A stretch of 64,000 nt of DNA from Marinobacterium litorale DSM 23545 (GTDB lineage: Bacteria; Pseudomonadota; Gammaproteobacteria; Pseudomonadales; Balneatricaceae): the NCBI RefSeq assembly GCF_000428985.1, contig NZ_AUAZ01000015.1:49280-113279 (forward strand), in the 5' to 3' direction. Positions 51,886 through 61,431 of the stretch are shown piece after piece. Both the position numbers and the translations under genes were made by a program. The notes beneath the pieces were generated by a model, which saw only the letters and a list, made by a program, of their open reading frames with translations, was not told the origin of the DNA and did no database searches. The first letter of the stretch is position 1; every line of letters starts with the position of its first letter.

Positions 51886-53367
51886 ATGGCTGGTTTTTAC
51901 GTGGTGGTAGATGATCTGGAAGACTGGGCGCCCTATTTTCCCAGTCGGGATGTAATCTCGTTCGAGCAGTATATGGCGCTGCCCGAGGATGCGGGAAAAG
52001 GCCGTACCCGGGTCATTAACTGCTGCCGTAACTCCCGGGCGCTGGGGCGGGGATATTACTGTTCGCTGTTGGCCGAGGCCCGGGGTCATAACGTGATTCC
52101 CTCGGTGCAGGTGATGAATGATCTGCGACGCAAATCGCTCTGGTCGCTGGAGCTGGAGGGGGTCGAAGCGGCGCTGGATAAGCTCGCCCTCGCCGAAGGG
52201 GATGTGCGGGAACAGATAGACGTAAAGATTTTCTTCGGTGAAAGTGATGTGCCTCAACTTGGGGCGCTGGCCCGACAGCTGTTTGATCGCTTCCCGATTC
52301 CGCTGCTGGAGGTACGCCTGAAGCGGGAGCGAGGCTGGCATATCCAACGGATTCGCCAGGGTGCTTTGCGGGACTTGAAGGGGGAGGAGCAGGATATCTT
52401 CGCCCAGGCTTTGGATCGCTTCAGCAACCGTATATGGCGAAAACCCCGGGCCCGTAAACAGTACCGTTACGATATGGCGATGCTGGTCAATCCCAAAGAA
52501 AAGCTGCCGCCCAGTGATCGTACCGCCATTGCCCGTTTTGTCCGGGCCGGTAAACGGCTGGGGATCAATGTGCAGTTGATCGGTAAACAGGATTACCAGC
52601 GCCTGGCCGAATACGACGCCCTGTTTATTCGCGAGACCACGTCGATCGATCACCACACCTATCGCTTTGCGCGCAAGGCGGAGGCAGAGGGGCTGGTGGT
52701 GATGGATGATCCGACCTCGATTCTGCGCTGTACCAACAAGGTGTATCTGGCGGATCTTTTGCGTACCCATCGTGTACCCACACCCAAAACACAGATCCTG
52801 AGTGACAGCAGTGCTCAAACTCTGGAGAGCGTGATTGCTGAACTGGGATTGCCGGTGGTGCTGAAAATACCCGATGGTTCCTTCTCGCGTGGCGTGATCA
52901 AGGTTGAAACGGCAGAGGCGTTGCCCCAGGCACTCAAACAGTTGCGTCAGAACTCGTCACTGGTGTTGGCGCAGGAGTTTATGTACACCGACTACGATTG
53001 GCGTATCGGGGTCCTCAACAACAAGCCGCTTTATGCATGCCGCTATTTTATGGTGCAGGACCACTGGCAGATCTACCGTCATGAGGGCGGTAACGAGCCT
53101 GACTCCGGTGGCTTCGATACGCCGGCGACCTGGGAGGTGCCGCGCAAGGTACTGGATGTGGCACTGAAGGCAGCCCGATTGATCGGGGATGGTTTTTACG
53201 GGGTGGACATCAAGCAGTCCGGCGATCGGGTTGTAGTGATTGAGGTTAACGACAACCCAAGCATCGACTCGGATGTGGAGGATCTGCAACTTGGTGGAGC
53301 GCTCTACCACGAGATCATGGCGGAGTTTCTGCGCCGGATGGAGCTGAAGCGGCAGATGCCGGCCTGA
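51886..53367 (+). CDS. RimK-like ATP-grasp ligase with N-terminal extension
   Basis: 493 residues. N-terminal region (about 1-190, starting FYVVVDDLEDWAPYFPSRDV) of the RimK-like family, then an ATP-grasp domain (about 260-485): LPVVLKIPDGSFSRGVIKVET binds ATP, QEFMYTDYDWRIGVLNNKPLYACRYF and GVDIKQSGDRVVVIEVNDNPSID hold the Mg ligands. RimK adds glutamate tails to ribosomal protein S6; this longer class has no known acceptor. The divergent GNAT-peptidase gene may share its substrate. Confidence 0.9.
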   Translation: MAGFYVVVDDLEDWAPYFPSRDVISFEQYMALPEDAGKGRTRVINCCRNSRALGRGYYCSLLAEARGHNVIPSVQVMNDLRRKSLWSLELEGVEAALDKLALAEGDVREQIDVKIFFGESDVPQLGALARQLFDRFPIPLLEVRLKRERGWHIQRIRQGALRDLKGEEQDIFAQALDRFSNRIWRKPRARKQYRYDMAMLVNPKEKLPPSDRTAIARFVRAGKRLGINVQLIGKQDYQRLAEYDALFIRETTSIDHHTYRFARKAEAEGLVVMDDPTSILRCTNKVYLADLLRTHRVPTPKTQILSDSSAQTLESVIAELGLPVVLKIPDGSFSRGVIKVETAEALPQALKQLRQNSSLVLAQEFMYTDYDWRIGVLNNKPLYACRYFMVQDHWQIYRHEGGNEPDSGGFDTPATWEVPRKVLDVALKAARLIGDGFYGVDIKQSGDRVVVIEVNDNPSIDSDVEDLQLGGALYHEIMAEFLRRMELKRQMPA

Positions 53368-54219
53368 TCAGGCCGGCTGTCTGTAGGCGCAGTGCTCGAC
53401 GAGAAACGTATCGGAGAGTTCAAACTTCACCGGGCGGCGCTGGAGCGGGCATTCGAAAGCCAGCTGGGTGGCATAAAGCTGTAAACCTTCCCGGTTCTTG
53501 TTGCCTTCACCATAGCGTGGGTCGCCGATAACCGGGTGCCCCACACCGGCCAGGTGACGTCGAATCTGGTGTGTGCGTCCGGTATCGATCTCAATATCGG
53601 CCAAACTCTGGTTCAGATCAGCATTATAAGCCAGACGTTGATAGCGAGTATGGGCGGCCTTTCCGTCCAGACGGGCATCAATCTGCCCCCGGTCGGGAAG
53701 TTCGCCCAGTATCCAGGCACGGTAGTGTTTCTCGATCTTGTGTTCGCGGAACAGGGCCGATAGCTGTGACGCCAGGTTGGCTTTATGGGCAACGATCATC
53801 AGCCCGGCTGTTTCCCGGTCCAGTCGATGAACCGGAAACGCCGCGCGGCGCGGTTCCAGCATCTGTTCGGCCAGACGCAGCAGCGACAGGTGATCGCCGA
53901 AATCGTTACCCTGGGAGAGTAGTCCGGCCGGTTTGAACCAGATCGAGTAGCCTTTGGCATCATGCAGACACAAGGGCGTGGGGGCTGTGCGGCTTAGCAG
54001 GTCGTCATCATAGTGCAGCTCTATCCGATCACCCCGTTTCAACACTTCGGTGGCTTTACGCAGTCGCTTGCGACCACGGCTCCGTTTGAGCCAGACCGCG
54101 CCCTTGGCCATGGCATCTTTGATGCGCTGGCGTGACAGTTCGGATGACTTGGCGAGAAAGTCCGTGGCCTTGGTACCTGCCTGCTCCGATTCGATGGTGG
54201 TGATGATCTCGATCTTCAT
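53368..54219 (-). CDS. RluA-family RNA pseudouridine synthase
   Basis: 283 residues. N-terminal S4 domain (about 1-75), then the catalytic core: FPVHRLDRETAGLMIVA with the catalytic aspartate of HRLDRxTxG, KHYRAWILG, and DTGRTHQIRRHLAGVGHPVIGDPRYG. Modifies uridine in rRNA or tRNA; which site cannot be told. Overlaps the TlyA-like gene by 4 bp. Confidence 0.95.
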   Translation of the reverse strand: MKIEIITTIESEQAGTKATDFLAKSSELSRQRIKDAMAKGAVWLKRSRGRKRLRKATEVLKRGDRIELHYDDDLLSRTAPTPLCLHDAKGYSIWFKPAGLLSQGNDFGDHLSLLRLAEQMLEPRRAAFPVHRLDRETAGLMIVAHKANLASQLSALFREHKIEKHYRAWILGELPDRGQIDARLDGKAAHTRYQRLAYNADLNQSLADIEIDTGRTHQIRRHLAGVGHPVIGDPRYGEGNKNREGLQLYATQLAFECPLQRRPVKFELSDTFLVEHCAYRQPA

Positions 54220-54980
54220 TGTGACGCCCCGCTATCACGCTTGCGCGCGACCAAAACGAATTCCCTGTTTCCATCTCCGCCCAGTACAGGACTCTCGCGG
54301 AAATCAATCGGCTCGAACCCCAGGTCACTGAGCTGATGCTCAATCCGCTGCCGGACTTTTGGATAAAGCGAGCTGTCGCGCACGATGCCGCCTTTTCCCA
54401 CGTGACTGGGGCCGACTTCAAATTGCGGCTTAACCAGGGTAATCAGCAGACCGTTGGTGCGCAGCAGTGGGGCCAGTGAGTCCAGAATCAGAGTCTGGGA
54501 GATAAAGGACACATCCATAACGGCCAGGTCAAAGCCGGTACCGCCGGTGTAATCGAGTAGTTCGGGTTTGAGCTCGCGGGCGTTGTAGCCTTCCAGGCAG
54601 ATAACACGCGAATCTTCCCTTAATCGGGGAGCCAACTGTTCATGACCCACTTCGATACCAACAACTTGCTGAATACCGTGTTGAAGCAGGCAGTCGGTAA
54701 AACCACCGGTGGATTGACCCACATCGATGGCAATCTTGCTCTCCAGCGGCAGAGCGAACGCTTCCAGGGCGGGAATTAACTTGAGCGCACCGCGGGACAC
54801 ATAACGATCCTCATCGCGGGATTCCACCTGAATCTGAGCGTCAGCAGGTAGTTTTAGACCGGGTTTGGTGGTGACCTGACCGTCTTCCAGCTGCACCCGG
54901 CCCTCCTTGATCAGGCGTTGGGCGCGAGCTCGGCTGTCGGTGAGGCCTCGTTCGACGAGTAATAGGTCCAGGCGCTGCAT
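54216..54980 (-). CDS. TlyA-like S4-domain rRNA 2'-O-methyltransferase/hemolysin
   Basis: 254 residues from ATG 54980. S4 RNA-binding domain (about 1-65: RLDLLLVERGLTDSRARAQRLIKEGRV), then a FtsJ-like methyltransferase domain: AIDVGQSTGGFTDCLLQHG (SAM motif), DLAVMDVSFISQTLIL and VKPQFEVG with K-D-K-E type residues. TlyA methylates ribose of 16S and 23S rRNA in actinobacteria; the gammaproteobacterial version is less studied. Confidence 0.93.
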   Translation of the reverse strand: MQRLDLLLVERGLTDSRARAQRLIKEGRVQLEDGQVTTKPGLKLPADAQIQVESRDEDRYVSRGALKLIPALEAFALPLESKIAIDVGQSTGGFTDCLLQHGIQQVVGIEVGHEQLAPRLREDSRVICLEGYNARELKPELLDYTGGTGFDLAVMDVSFISQTLILDSLAPLLRTNGLLITLVKPQFEVGPSHVGKGGIVRDSSLYPKVRQRIEHQLSDLGFEPIDFRESPVLGGDGNREFVLVARKRDSGASQ

Positions 54981-55074
54981 GGCAAACCCCATTGATGAAA
55001 AGGGCGCTAGTATAGCCTGAGTGTCGGGAAGAGAAGAGAGGGAGGTCGCGTGTGGCGACCTCCCCGGGGCAGGG

Positions 55075-56427
55075 TTACTGTTGCTTTTCGAAGTATTCGC
55101 GGGTGAGCTTGAATACCACGGGGCTCAAAAGTGCCAGGGCGACCAGGTTGGGAATCGCCATCATCGCATTCAGGGTGTCGGCCACTAGCCAGACAAAATC
55201 CAGGCTCAGTGTTGCGCCGGCCGGAATCGCCAGGATCCAGAGAATGCGATAGGGAACAATCGCCTTCACACCGAACAGAAACTCTACGCAACGCTCGCCG
55301 TAGAAAGACCAGCCGATGATGGTGGTAAACGCGAAGATCGCCAGGGCGATGGCAACCAGGTAGTTACCAAACGCGGGCAGCGCGTCGGCGAACGCGGCAC
55401 TGGTCAGAGAAGCACCCTCTGCACCGCTGGTCCAGGTGCCGGAGGTAACGATAACCAGACCGGTGATGGAGCAGACGATAAGCGTATCGATAAAGGTGCC
55501 GAGCATGGCTACCAGGCCTTGGCGCACTGGATTGTGGGTTTGCGCCGCCGCGTGTGCGATCGGTGCAGAGCCCAGGCCGGCCTCGTTGGAGAATACGCCG
55601 CGAGCCACACCAAAGCGGATAGCGGCCCAGACTGCAGCGCCGGCGAAGCCACCCTCTGCCGCAGCCGGTGAGAAAGCATGGGTCAGGATCAGATCGATGG
55701 CGTGGGGAATTTCCGCGGCATTGATCGCCAGAACCACCAGCCCGGCCAGGATGTAGGAGATCGCCATGAATGGGACCAGTGCGCCGGCCACGCTGCCGAT
55801 ACGCTTGATGCCGCCCAGCAGGACCGCACCGACCAGTACCATAATGATCAGCCCGCTAACCCAGTCAGGGATGCCGAAGTTGGTATTCAGTACATCGGCT
55901 ACCGAGTTGGACTGAACGGTGTTGCCGATACCGAAACCGGCACAGGCGCCAAAAATAGCGAAAGCGACGCCCATCCAGGCCCACTTTTTACCCAGGCCGT
56001 TACGGATGTAATACATCGGTCCACCCACGTGGTTGCCGCGCTCATCCGTTTCACGGTATTTGACGGCCAGTACGGCTTCCGAGTATTTCGTGGCCATACC
56101 GATCAACGCCGTGATCCACATCCAGAACAGCGCGCCCGGGCCACCGAGGAAAATCGCAGTGGCGACACCGGCGATGTTACCCGTCCCGACCGTGGCGGAC
56201 AGTGCCGTCATCAGCGCCTGGAACGGGGGGATCTCCCCCTGGCTTTCATCGTCGGCTGACGCTTTGCGTCCGCTCCAGAGCAGTTTGAAGCCCGTGCCGA
56301 TTTTCAGAATCGGCATAAGCTTGAGCCCCAGCGACAGGAAGAAGCCCACGCCGAGAATGAGGATCAGCATCAGTGGGCCCCACACAACCCCATTGATGCT
56401 GGATATTAAAGACTCTAATGCAGCCAT
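55075..56427 (-). CDS. Sodium:alanine symporter family (AGCS) transporter
   Basis: 450 residues from ATG 56427 (GGAG eight bases before). About eleven transmembrane segments with the AGCS motifs PFQALMTALSATVGTGNIAGVATAI, GGPMYYIRNG, and GVARGVFSNEAGLGSAPIAHAAA. Imports alanine or glycine with Na+. The 306 bp upstream to hupE hold the symporter's promoter region and a terminator of the opposite unit, but no gene. Confidence 0.95.
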   Translation of the reverse strand: MAALESLISSINGVVWGPLMLILILGVGFFLSLGLKLMPILKIGTGFKLLWSGRKASADDESQGEIPPFQALMTALSATVGTGNIAGVATAIFLGGPGALFWMWITALIGMATKYSEAVLAVKYRETDERGNHVGGPMYYIRNGLGKKWAWMGVAFAIFGACAGFGIGNTVQSNSVADVLNTNFGIPDWVSGLIIMVLVGAVLLGGIKRIGSVAGALVPFMAISYILAGLVVLAINAAEIPHAIDLILTHAFSPAAAEGGFAGAAVWAAIRFGVARGVFSNEAGLGSAPIAHAAAQTHNPVRQGLVAMLGTFIDTLIVCSITGLVIVTSGTWTSGAEGASLTSAAFADALPAFGNYLVAIALAIFAFTTIIGWSFYGERCVEFLFGVKAIVPYRILWILAIPAGATLSLDFVWLVADTLNAMMAIPNLVALALLSPVVFKLTREYFEKQQ

Positions 56428-56670
56428 TGTTCGGTCTCCGCAGTTACTGAAGTGATCATGTCGAACACTTCTTTTGATCATGGTTATTATTGTTGCTGGC
56501 TGAAAATTAGCCAGTGTTTGCTGTTGAACGATCGCAATGCTAAAGAATTTAAAACTATATTGTCTAGGTTTTAGTAGGGATGTTTGCTGAAATAAATTGA
56601 TAATGCGGGGCCAGGGAGTGGATTTGGGTAAGCGTTAGGATATTTTTCTGTTTTAAAGGGTAATGGGCAT

Positions 56671-56694
56671 AAAAAACCGGGCGTAGAGCCCGGT
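56671..56694 (-). terminator. Rho-independent terminator after hupE
   Basis: On the minus strand ACCGGGC-TCTAC-GCCCGGT (7-bp stem) followed by TTTTT, 40-60 bases past the hupE stop. A second GC stem (CCGCGC-GCGCGG) precedes it. Confidence 0.88.
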
Positions 56695-56733
56695 CCGGTC
56701 TGCCGCGCTTTTACTGCGCGGAAAAAAGAATGT

Positions 56734-57291
56734 TCAGGCGAACATCAGCACGCCGCTGGCGGCGATCGCGGCACCTGCGCTGCGAATCAGCATGGGCAGC
56801 TTGGCCAGCGCTCGCGTTACCAACGCCCCACTCAGGTGCAGAGCCGCGCTGGTTGCGATAAATCCGACCCCGAAGCTAAGCAGAGAACCGCTGGCCTCGG
56901 CTCCGTGGGCGAAGCCATGAAAGACGGCGAAGATAGCACCGAAACCCAGAACGGCTGCGGCAGGCAAACGGGAGCCGGCAAAGATGACGGTACCTAACAC
57001 GACCACCGAGAGTGCGATGCCGGTTTCGACCATGGGCAACGCTAAGCCTGCCACTGCGGCGCCAAAGCCCGCGAGCAGGGCAAACACGAAGACGGTGGGC
57101 AGGGCGAGCTGCATCTTGCCCTGCTGCATAGCTGCCCAGATGCCGATGGCGAACATGGCCAGCAGGTGATCCAGCCCGGTCAGCGGGTGCAGAAAACCGG
57201 CTGCCAGGCCTGTTTCTCCACCGGTGTGCGCCAGCGCGACGCCCGGGGCCAGGGCCAAAAGGGTGGTCAAAGCGATCGTGTATGCTTTCAT
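56734..57291 (-). CDS. hupE: HupE/UreJ family nickel import protein
   Basis: 185 residues: cleaved signal sequence about 1-21 (after ALA), then HTGGETGLAAGFLHPLTGLDHLLAMFAIGIW, the HupE signature with HPxxGxDH that binds metal, and six transmembrane segments; second motif AVFHGFAHGAEASG. It brings Ni2+ in for hydrogenase assembly. Divergent from the hydrogen-sensing operon, which supports a hydrogenase rather than urease role. Confidence 0.93.
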   Translation of the reverse strand: MKAYTIALTTLLALAPGVALAHTGGETGLAAGFLHPLTGLDHLLAMFAIGIWAAMQQGKMQLALPTVFVFALLAGFGAAVAGLALPMVETGIALSVVVLGTVIFAGSRLPAAAVLGFGAIFAVFHGFAHGAEASGSLLSFGVGFIATSAALHLSGALVTRALAKLPMLIRSAGAAIAASGVLMFA

Positions 57292-57569
57292 TGGTCTGTC
57301 CTACTCTGGTTAATCCGTTAAACATCTCGGCTTTTTAGTTTAAAGGCAAAGCAAAGTAGGTGCCATTTTGCCGTTTTTCTCTGGTTCCCTGTAAAGCACC
57401 CGCGGTGCAGTGGGCATGATCTTCGCCTACTGACAGGGGGAGATCCCCTGGGCCGGGTTACCCGATCACAGGGTTTTCGATTTGGCTGTTAGCTGGAAAG
57501 TTGTTACTGACTTGGCGAAGGCTGACGGGGAGGTTAGGCTTCCGTTACATATTACCGGGACTGCAGCCG

Positions 57570-58907
57570 ATGGCAGCACAGAATCTACATACCGACAGTC
57601 GGGAACACAGCGCCACTGACGAGGCCTGGGTCAGTGTCATCCGTAAGATGGATGAGGCCTATGCGGACCTGGTGCGTTATCAGGTCCAAGTCGAAGAGCA
57701 GAACGATGCTCTGGCCGAAGCGCACAGCTTTTTCGACAGTGTTCAGGCGGCGATGAGCGATGTGTTGATCGCCTGCGATCATGAAGGGCGGATTCAGCAG
57801 GTTAATCGCGCTTTTGAGGAGCTCACCGGGCGCGCGCTGTCATCGCTGGTCGGACAGCCCATGGAAAGTTTGTGCAGTGGCGAAAGTCGGGAGCGCCTGG
57901 TTGACTGTTTACAAAGGATACGAACCGAGGATGTCAGGGATGAGCAGATCGACATTGAAGGCGCCGATGGTCCGGTACCGCTGGCACTGAACTGCTCGCC
58001 CCGGTTTAACCATCGTGGCCGTTTGGTTGGCATTGTAGTCGCGGGTCGTCCCCTGGGAGAGCTGCAGCGTGCCTTTAATGAGCTCAACCAGGCGCACGCG
58101 GAGTTGAAGCTCGCCCAGGAGCGGCTGATTCAGGCTGAAAAGATGGCATCGCTGGGCCGTTTGGTGGCTGGCGTGGCCCACGAGCTGAACAATCCGATCA
58201 GCTTTGTGTACGGCAATATGCATGCACTGCAGCGCTATACGCGCAGGTTGGTTGAGTATTTCGATCTGGTCCAGTCCGGTGCCAGTCGGGAGGAGTTGCG
58301 TCGTTTACGTGAATCGCTGCGGCTGGACCGGGTTATTTCCGATCTGGATTCGCTGGTGGAAGGTACGATGGAGGGGGCCGACCGGGTTCGGGAGATCGTC
58401 AATGACCTGCGCCAGTTCTCGTCCACGCAGAGCAGTGAAAAGGTGCCGTTCGATCTGATCCATGTTGTCCGCTCTGCCCTTCACTGGATTATCAAGGAGA
58501 GCCGGGTCGTGATCGACGTACAGGAAGTGCTGCCGGAGCGGCTGGAAGCAGAGGGACACTCCGGTCAGATCCATCAGGTGGTGGTTAACCTCATTCAGAA
58601 TGCGGCGGATGCAGTGATGGATCAACCTCAACCGAGGCTGGCGTTGAGTGCCGGTGAAACAGCGGAGATGGTGTGGCTGGAGGTGGTGGATAACGGTCCG
58701 GGCGTCGCCGCGGAAAACCTGCCCCATCTGTTTGATCCATTTTTCACCACCAAACCAACCGGCCAGGGCACCGGGTTGGGGCTTTCGATCAGCTACGGTA
58801 TCGTCAATGAGCACGGGGGCACCTTGACGATCGATAATCATCCGGATGGCGGTGCCCGCGCACGTCTTACGCTACCAGTGAACAGGGAGTCCAAGATCGA
58901 TGGCTAA
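57570..58907 (+). CDS. hupT: PAS-domain histidine kinase of the hydrogen sensor (HupT/HoxJ)
   Basis: 445 residues from ATG 57570 (a TTG at 57501 would add 23). A short coiled start, PAS domain about 75-190 (ACDHEGRIQQVNRAFEELTG), H-box GVAHELNNPISFVYGN with phospho-acceptor H204, N-box VVNLIQNAADAVMD, G boxes VVDNGPGV and GTGLGLSISYGI. Soluble, without membrane spans. In Ralstonia and Rhodobacter this kinase binds the regulatory hydrogenase and phosphorylates HoxA/HupR. Overlaps hupU by 8 bp. Confidence 0.93.
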   Translation: MAAQNLHTDSREHSATDEAWVSVIRKMDEAYADLVRYQVQVEEQNDALAEAHSFFDSVQAAMSDVLIACDHEGRIQQVNRAFEELTGRALSSLVGQPMESLCSGESRERLVDCLQRIRTEDVRDEQIDIEGADGPVPLALNCSPRFNHRGRLVGIVVAGRPLGELQRAFNELNQAHAELKLAQERLIQAEKMASLGRLVAGVAHELNNPISFVYGNMHALQRYTRRLVEYFDLVQSGASREELRRLRESLRLDRVISDLDSLVEGTMEGADRVREIVNDLRQFSSTQSSEKVPFDLIHVVRSALHWIIKESRVVIDVQEVLPERLEAEGHSGQIHQVVVNLIQNAADAVMDQPQPRLALSAGETAEMVWLEVVDNGPGVAAENLPHLFDPFFTTKPTGQGTGLGLSISYGIVNEHGGTLTIDNHPDGGARARLTLPVNRESKIDG

Positions 58908-59895
58908 TATGCTCTGGCTACAATCCGGTGGCTGCGGGGGCTGCTCCATGTCGTTGTTGGGGGCGGAAAGCCCCGAACTGATGACAACATTGGAAAGCGC
59001 CGGCATTGATCTGCTCTGGCACCCTTCGCTCAGCGAGCAGACCGGTACCGAGGTCCGTGAGTTGCTGCAGCGGATCGTTGATGGTGAGCTGAGCCTGGAT
59101 CTGCTCTGTATCGAGGGATCTCTGATGCGCGGCCCCAATGGAACCGGCCGTTTTCACCTGTTTGGTGGTACGGGGATTCCGATGATCCACTGGGTGGAAC
59201 AACTGGCCGCCCGGGCTCGCTATACGCTGGCAATCGGTTCCTGTGCGGCGTTTGGCGGTATTACCACGGCGGGTGATAATCACACGGATGCGACGGGACT
59301 GCAGTTTGAGGGTGAGCTCAGCGGGGGGCTCCTTGGCAGCGACTACCGCTCCAAGGGCAAATTGCCGGTCGTGAACGTGGCGGGTTGTCCGGTACACCCC
59401 AACTGGGTTACGGAGACTCTGATCGAGCTTGCATTGGGTGAGGGGGATGAGGAGCATCTGGATGCGCTGGCTCGGCCCCGTCTCTATGCCGATCAGCTGG
59501 TACACCATGGCTGCACCCGCAACGAATACTACGAATACAAGGCGAGTGCCGAGCGCCCGGGCCAGCAGGGGTGCATGATGGAGCATCTGGGTTGTCTCGG
59601 CACGCAGGCCCACGGGGACTGTAATACCCGACCCTGGAATGGCGAGGGCTCCTGCACCCGCGGTGGTTATGCCTGCATCAACTGTACGGCGCCGGAGTTC
59701 GAGGAGCCGAGCCACGCCTTTATGGAGACGCCGAAGATTGCCGGCATTCCTGTTGGATTACCCACCGATATGCCCAAGGCCTGGTTTGTGGCGCTGGCCT
59801 CGCTCTCCAAGGCCGCTACACCGGAGCGCCTGCGCGAGAACGCGCATTCAGAGCAGCTGATCTATCCGCCCAGAGTCCACAAGAGAACGAGTTAA
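58900..59895 (+). CDS. hupU: Regulatory [NiFe] hydrogenase small subunit (HupU/HoxB)
   Basis: 331 residues, starting directly with MLWLQSGGCGGCSMSLLG (C12 and C15, first cluster ligands) with no Tat signal, unlike energy-conserving uptake enzymes. Further cluster ligands: GSCAAFGGI, NVAGCPVHPNW, HHGCTRNEYYEYKASAERPGQQGC, HLGCLGTQAHGDCNTR and SCTRGGYACINC. Carries electrons between Fe-S clusters; in the sensor it passes the H2 signal to the kinase. Stop overlaps the hupV start (TAATG). Confidence 0.96.
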   Translation: MANMLWLQSGGCGGCSMSLLGAESPELMTTLESAGIDLLWHPSLSEQTGTEVRELLQRIVDGELSLDLLCIEGSLMRGPNGTGRFHLFGGTGIPMIHWVEQLAARARYTLAIGSCAAFGGITTAGDNHTDATGLQFEGELSGGLLGSDYRSKGKLPVVNVAGCPVHPNWVTETLIELALGEGDEEHLDALARPRLYADQLVHHGCTRNEYYEYKASAERPGQQGCMMEHLGCLGTQAHGDCNTRPWNGEGSCTRGGYACINCTAPEFEEPSHAFMETPKIAGIPVGLPTDMPKAWFVALASLSKAATPERLRENAHSEQLIYPPRVHKRTS

Positions 59896-61346
59896 TGAGT
59901 CGAATACTGGTGGGGCCCTTCAATCGCGTTGAGGGTGACCTGGATATTGCCCTGGATGTGGCGGCCGGCTCGGTTACGGCTGCACGGGTTAACTCGACCC
60001 TGTATCGCGGATTTGAGCAGATTCTGGTCGGTAAGCCGGCGTTGGATGCGCTGGTCTATACCCCACGGATCTGTGGAATCTGTTCGGTGAGCCAGTCGGT
60101 GGCCTGTGCACAGGCTCTGGCTGACGTGATGGGCATCACGCCAACCCGCAATGGAGAGCTGTGCCGAAACCTGATTTTGGCCAATGAATCGCTGACGGAC
60201 CTGCTGACCCACTTTTATCTTTTCTTTATGCCGGACTTTGCCCGTGAGACCTACGCCCGAGAGCCGTGGTTTGATGAGGTGGAGGCACGATTCAAGGCGG
60301 TGAAAGGTGACGCGGCGAGGGAGGTGCTTCCGGCCCGGGCCGAGTTTCTGCATTTGATGGGGTTGTTGGCCGGTAAATGGCCGCATAGCCTGAGTATCCA
60401 GCCCGGTGGCAGTACCCGACCGGTACAGCGTCAGGAGCGACTGCGTCTGTTGGCGATCCTGAGCAGCTTTCGCCGTTTTCTGGAACGGCGTGTGTTTGGC
60501 GATGACCTTGAGCGTGTGGCCGCGCTTCGCACACCGGAGCAATTGGCACAGTGGCAGGCTGAGAAACCCTGGCAGCATGATGATCTGCGTACGTTTCTGC
60601 ATCTTTCGCAATCTCTGGGCCTGGATCAGCTTGGTCGCGCAACCGACCGATTTATGAGCGTCGGAAACTTTTCACTGGAGGGGGAGCTTGCTGTTCCCCG
60701 GGGTATCTGGACAGCGCAGGGCGGGGTTTCGACTCTGGATACCGGCTTGATCAGCGAAGATGTCAGTCACGCCTGGATGCGTGATGCGCAGGCGCTGCAT
60801 CCACGCCGGGGCGAAACTGAGCCGGTGGCGGAAAAGGCGGATGCCTATAGTTGGTGTAAAGCCCCTCGGCTGGATGGGCAGGTGGTCGAAACCGGGGCCC
60901 TGGCGCGCGCCTTGGTGTCGGGTGATGGGCTGTTAACGGCGCTGGTATCTGAGCAGGGCGGGACAGTGCATACCCGTATGCTGGCCCGCCTGATGGAGCT
61001 CGCTCGTACCCTGCCCAGGCTGCAGCAGTGGGCACAGCAGATCGAACCGGGTGAGCCGTTCTGCAACCACGGTGAGGCCCCGTCAGACGGCGAGGGCGTT
61101 GGAATGATCGAGGCGGCGCGGGGCAGCCTCGGACACTGGATCGAGGTTAAAAAAGGCCGTATGAGCCGCTACCAGATTATCGCGCCGACCACGTGGAATT
61201 TCTCCCCGCGTGATGCGGAAGGTCAGCCTGGCGCGCTGGAGCTGGCGCTGGAGGGTGCGCCGATCCGGGACGGAGAAACCGACCCGGTGGCGGTGCAGCA
61301 TATTGTGCGCAGTTTCGACCCCTGCATGGTCTGTACGGTGCACTGA
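59895..61346 (+). CDS. hupV: Regulatory [NiFe] hydrogenase large subunit (HupV/HoxC)
   Basis: 483 residues. L1 motif RICGICSVSQSVACAQ near residue 53 and L2 motif DPCMVCTVH, which is the very end of the protein: the stop follows the histidine, so there is no C-terminal extension for a maturation protease, a defining trait of H2-sensing hydrogenases. Binds the Ni-Fe active site. Forms the H2 sensor with HupU and HupT. A prophage begins 86 bp after its stop. Confidence 0.96.
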   Translation: MSRILVGPFNRVEGDLDIALDVAAGSVTAARVNSTLYRGFEQILVGKPALDALVYTPRICGICSVSQSVACAQALADVMGITPTRNGELCRNLILANESLTDLLTHFYLFFMPDFARETYAREPWFDEVEARFKAVKGDAAREVLPARAEFLHLMGLLAGKWPHSLSIQPGGSTRPVQRQERLRLLAILSSFRRFLERRVFGDDLERVAALRTPEQLAQWQAEKPWQHDDLRTFLHLSQSLGLDQLGRATDRFMSVGNFSLEGELAVPRGIWTAQGGVSTLDTGLISEDVSHAWMRDAQALHPRRGETEPVAEKADAYSWCKAPRLDGQVVETGALARALVSGDGLLTALVSEQGGTVHTRMLARLMELARTLPRLQQWAQQIEPGEPFCNHGEAPSDGEGVGMIEAARGSLGHWIEVKKGRMSRYQIIAPTTWNFSPRDAEGQPGALELALEGAPIRDGETDPVAVQHIVRSFDPCMVCTVH

Positions 61347-61358
61347 TCGTAAGTCGTT

Positions 61359-61412
61359 GATTTTACAGGGTGTAAAATCGTTCCCCAAAATTCCCCCAAA
61401 ATTCCCCCAAAA
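61359..61412. repeat. Inverted repeat and tandem CCCCAAAATT repeats between hupV and integrase
   Basis: GATTTTAC-AGGGT-GTAAAATC (61359-61379), then three direct copies of TTCCCC(C)AAAA at 61381, 61391 and 61402. The hairpin could end the hupV transcript; the tandem repeats are of a size and position expected for integrase arm-type or attachment sites at a prophage end. The exact crossover core cannot be fixed from one end alone. Confidence 0.5.
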
Positions 61413-61431
61413 CCCCCTCCGGGTAAACGGG

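Noticed and set aside
51706..52818. N-terminal half of a 743-codon frame upstream of the GNAT-peptidase gene
   Set aside because: It runs antisense through the RimK-like gene, shows no family features, and the GNAT domain begins cleanly at ATG 51705.
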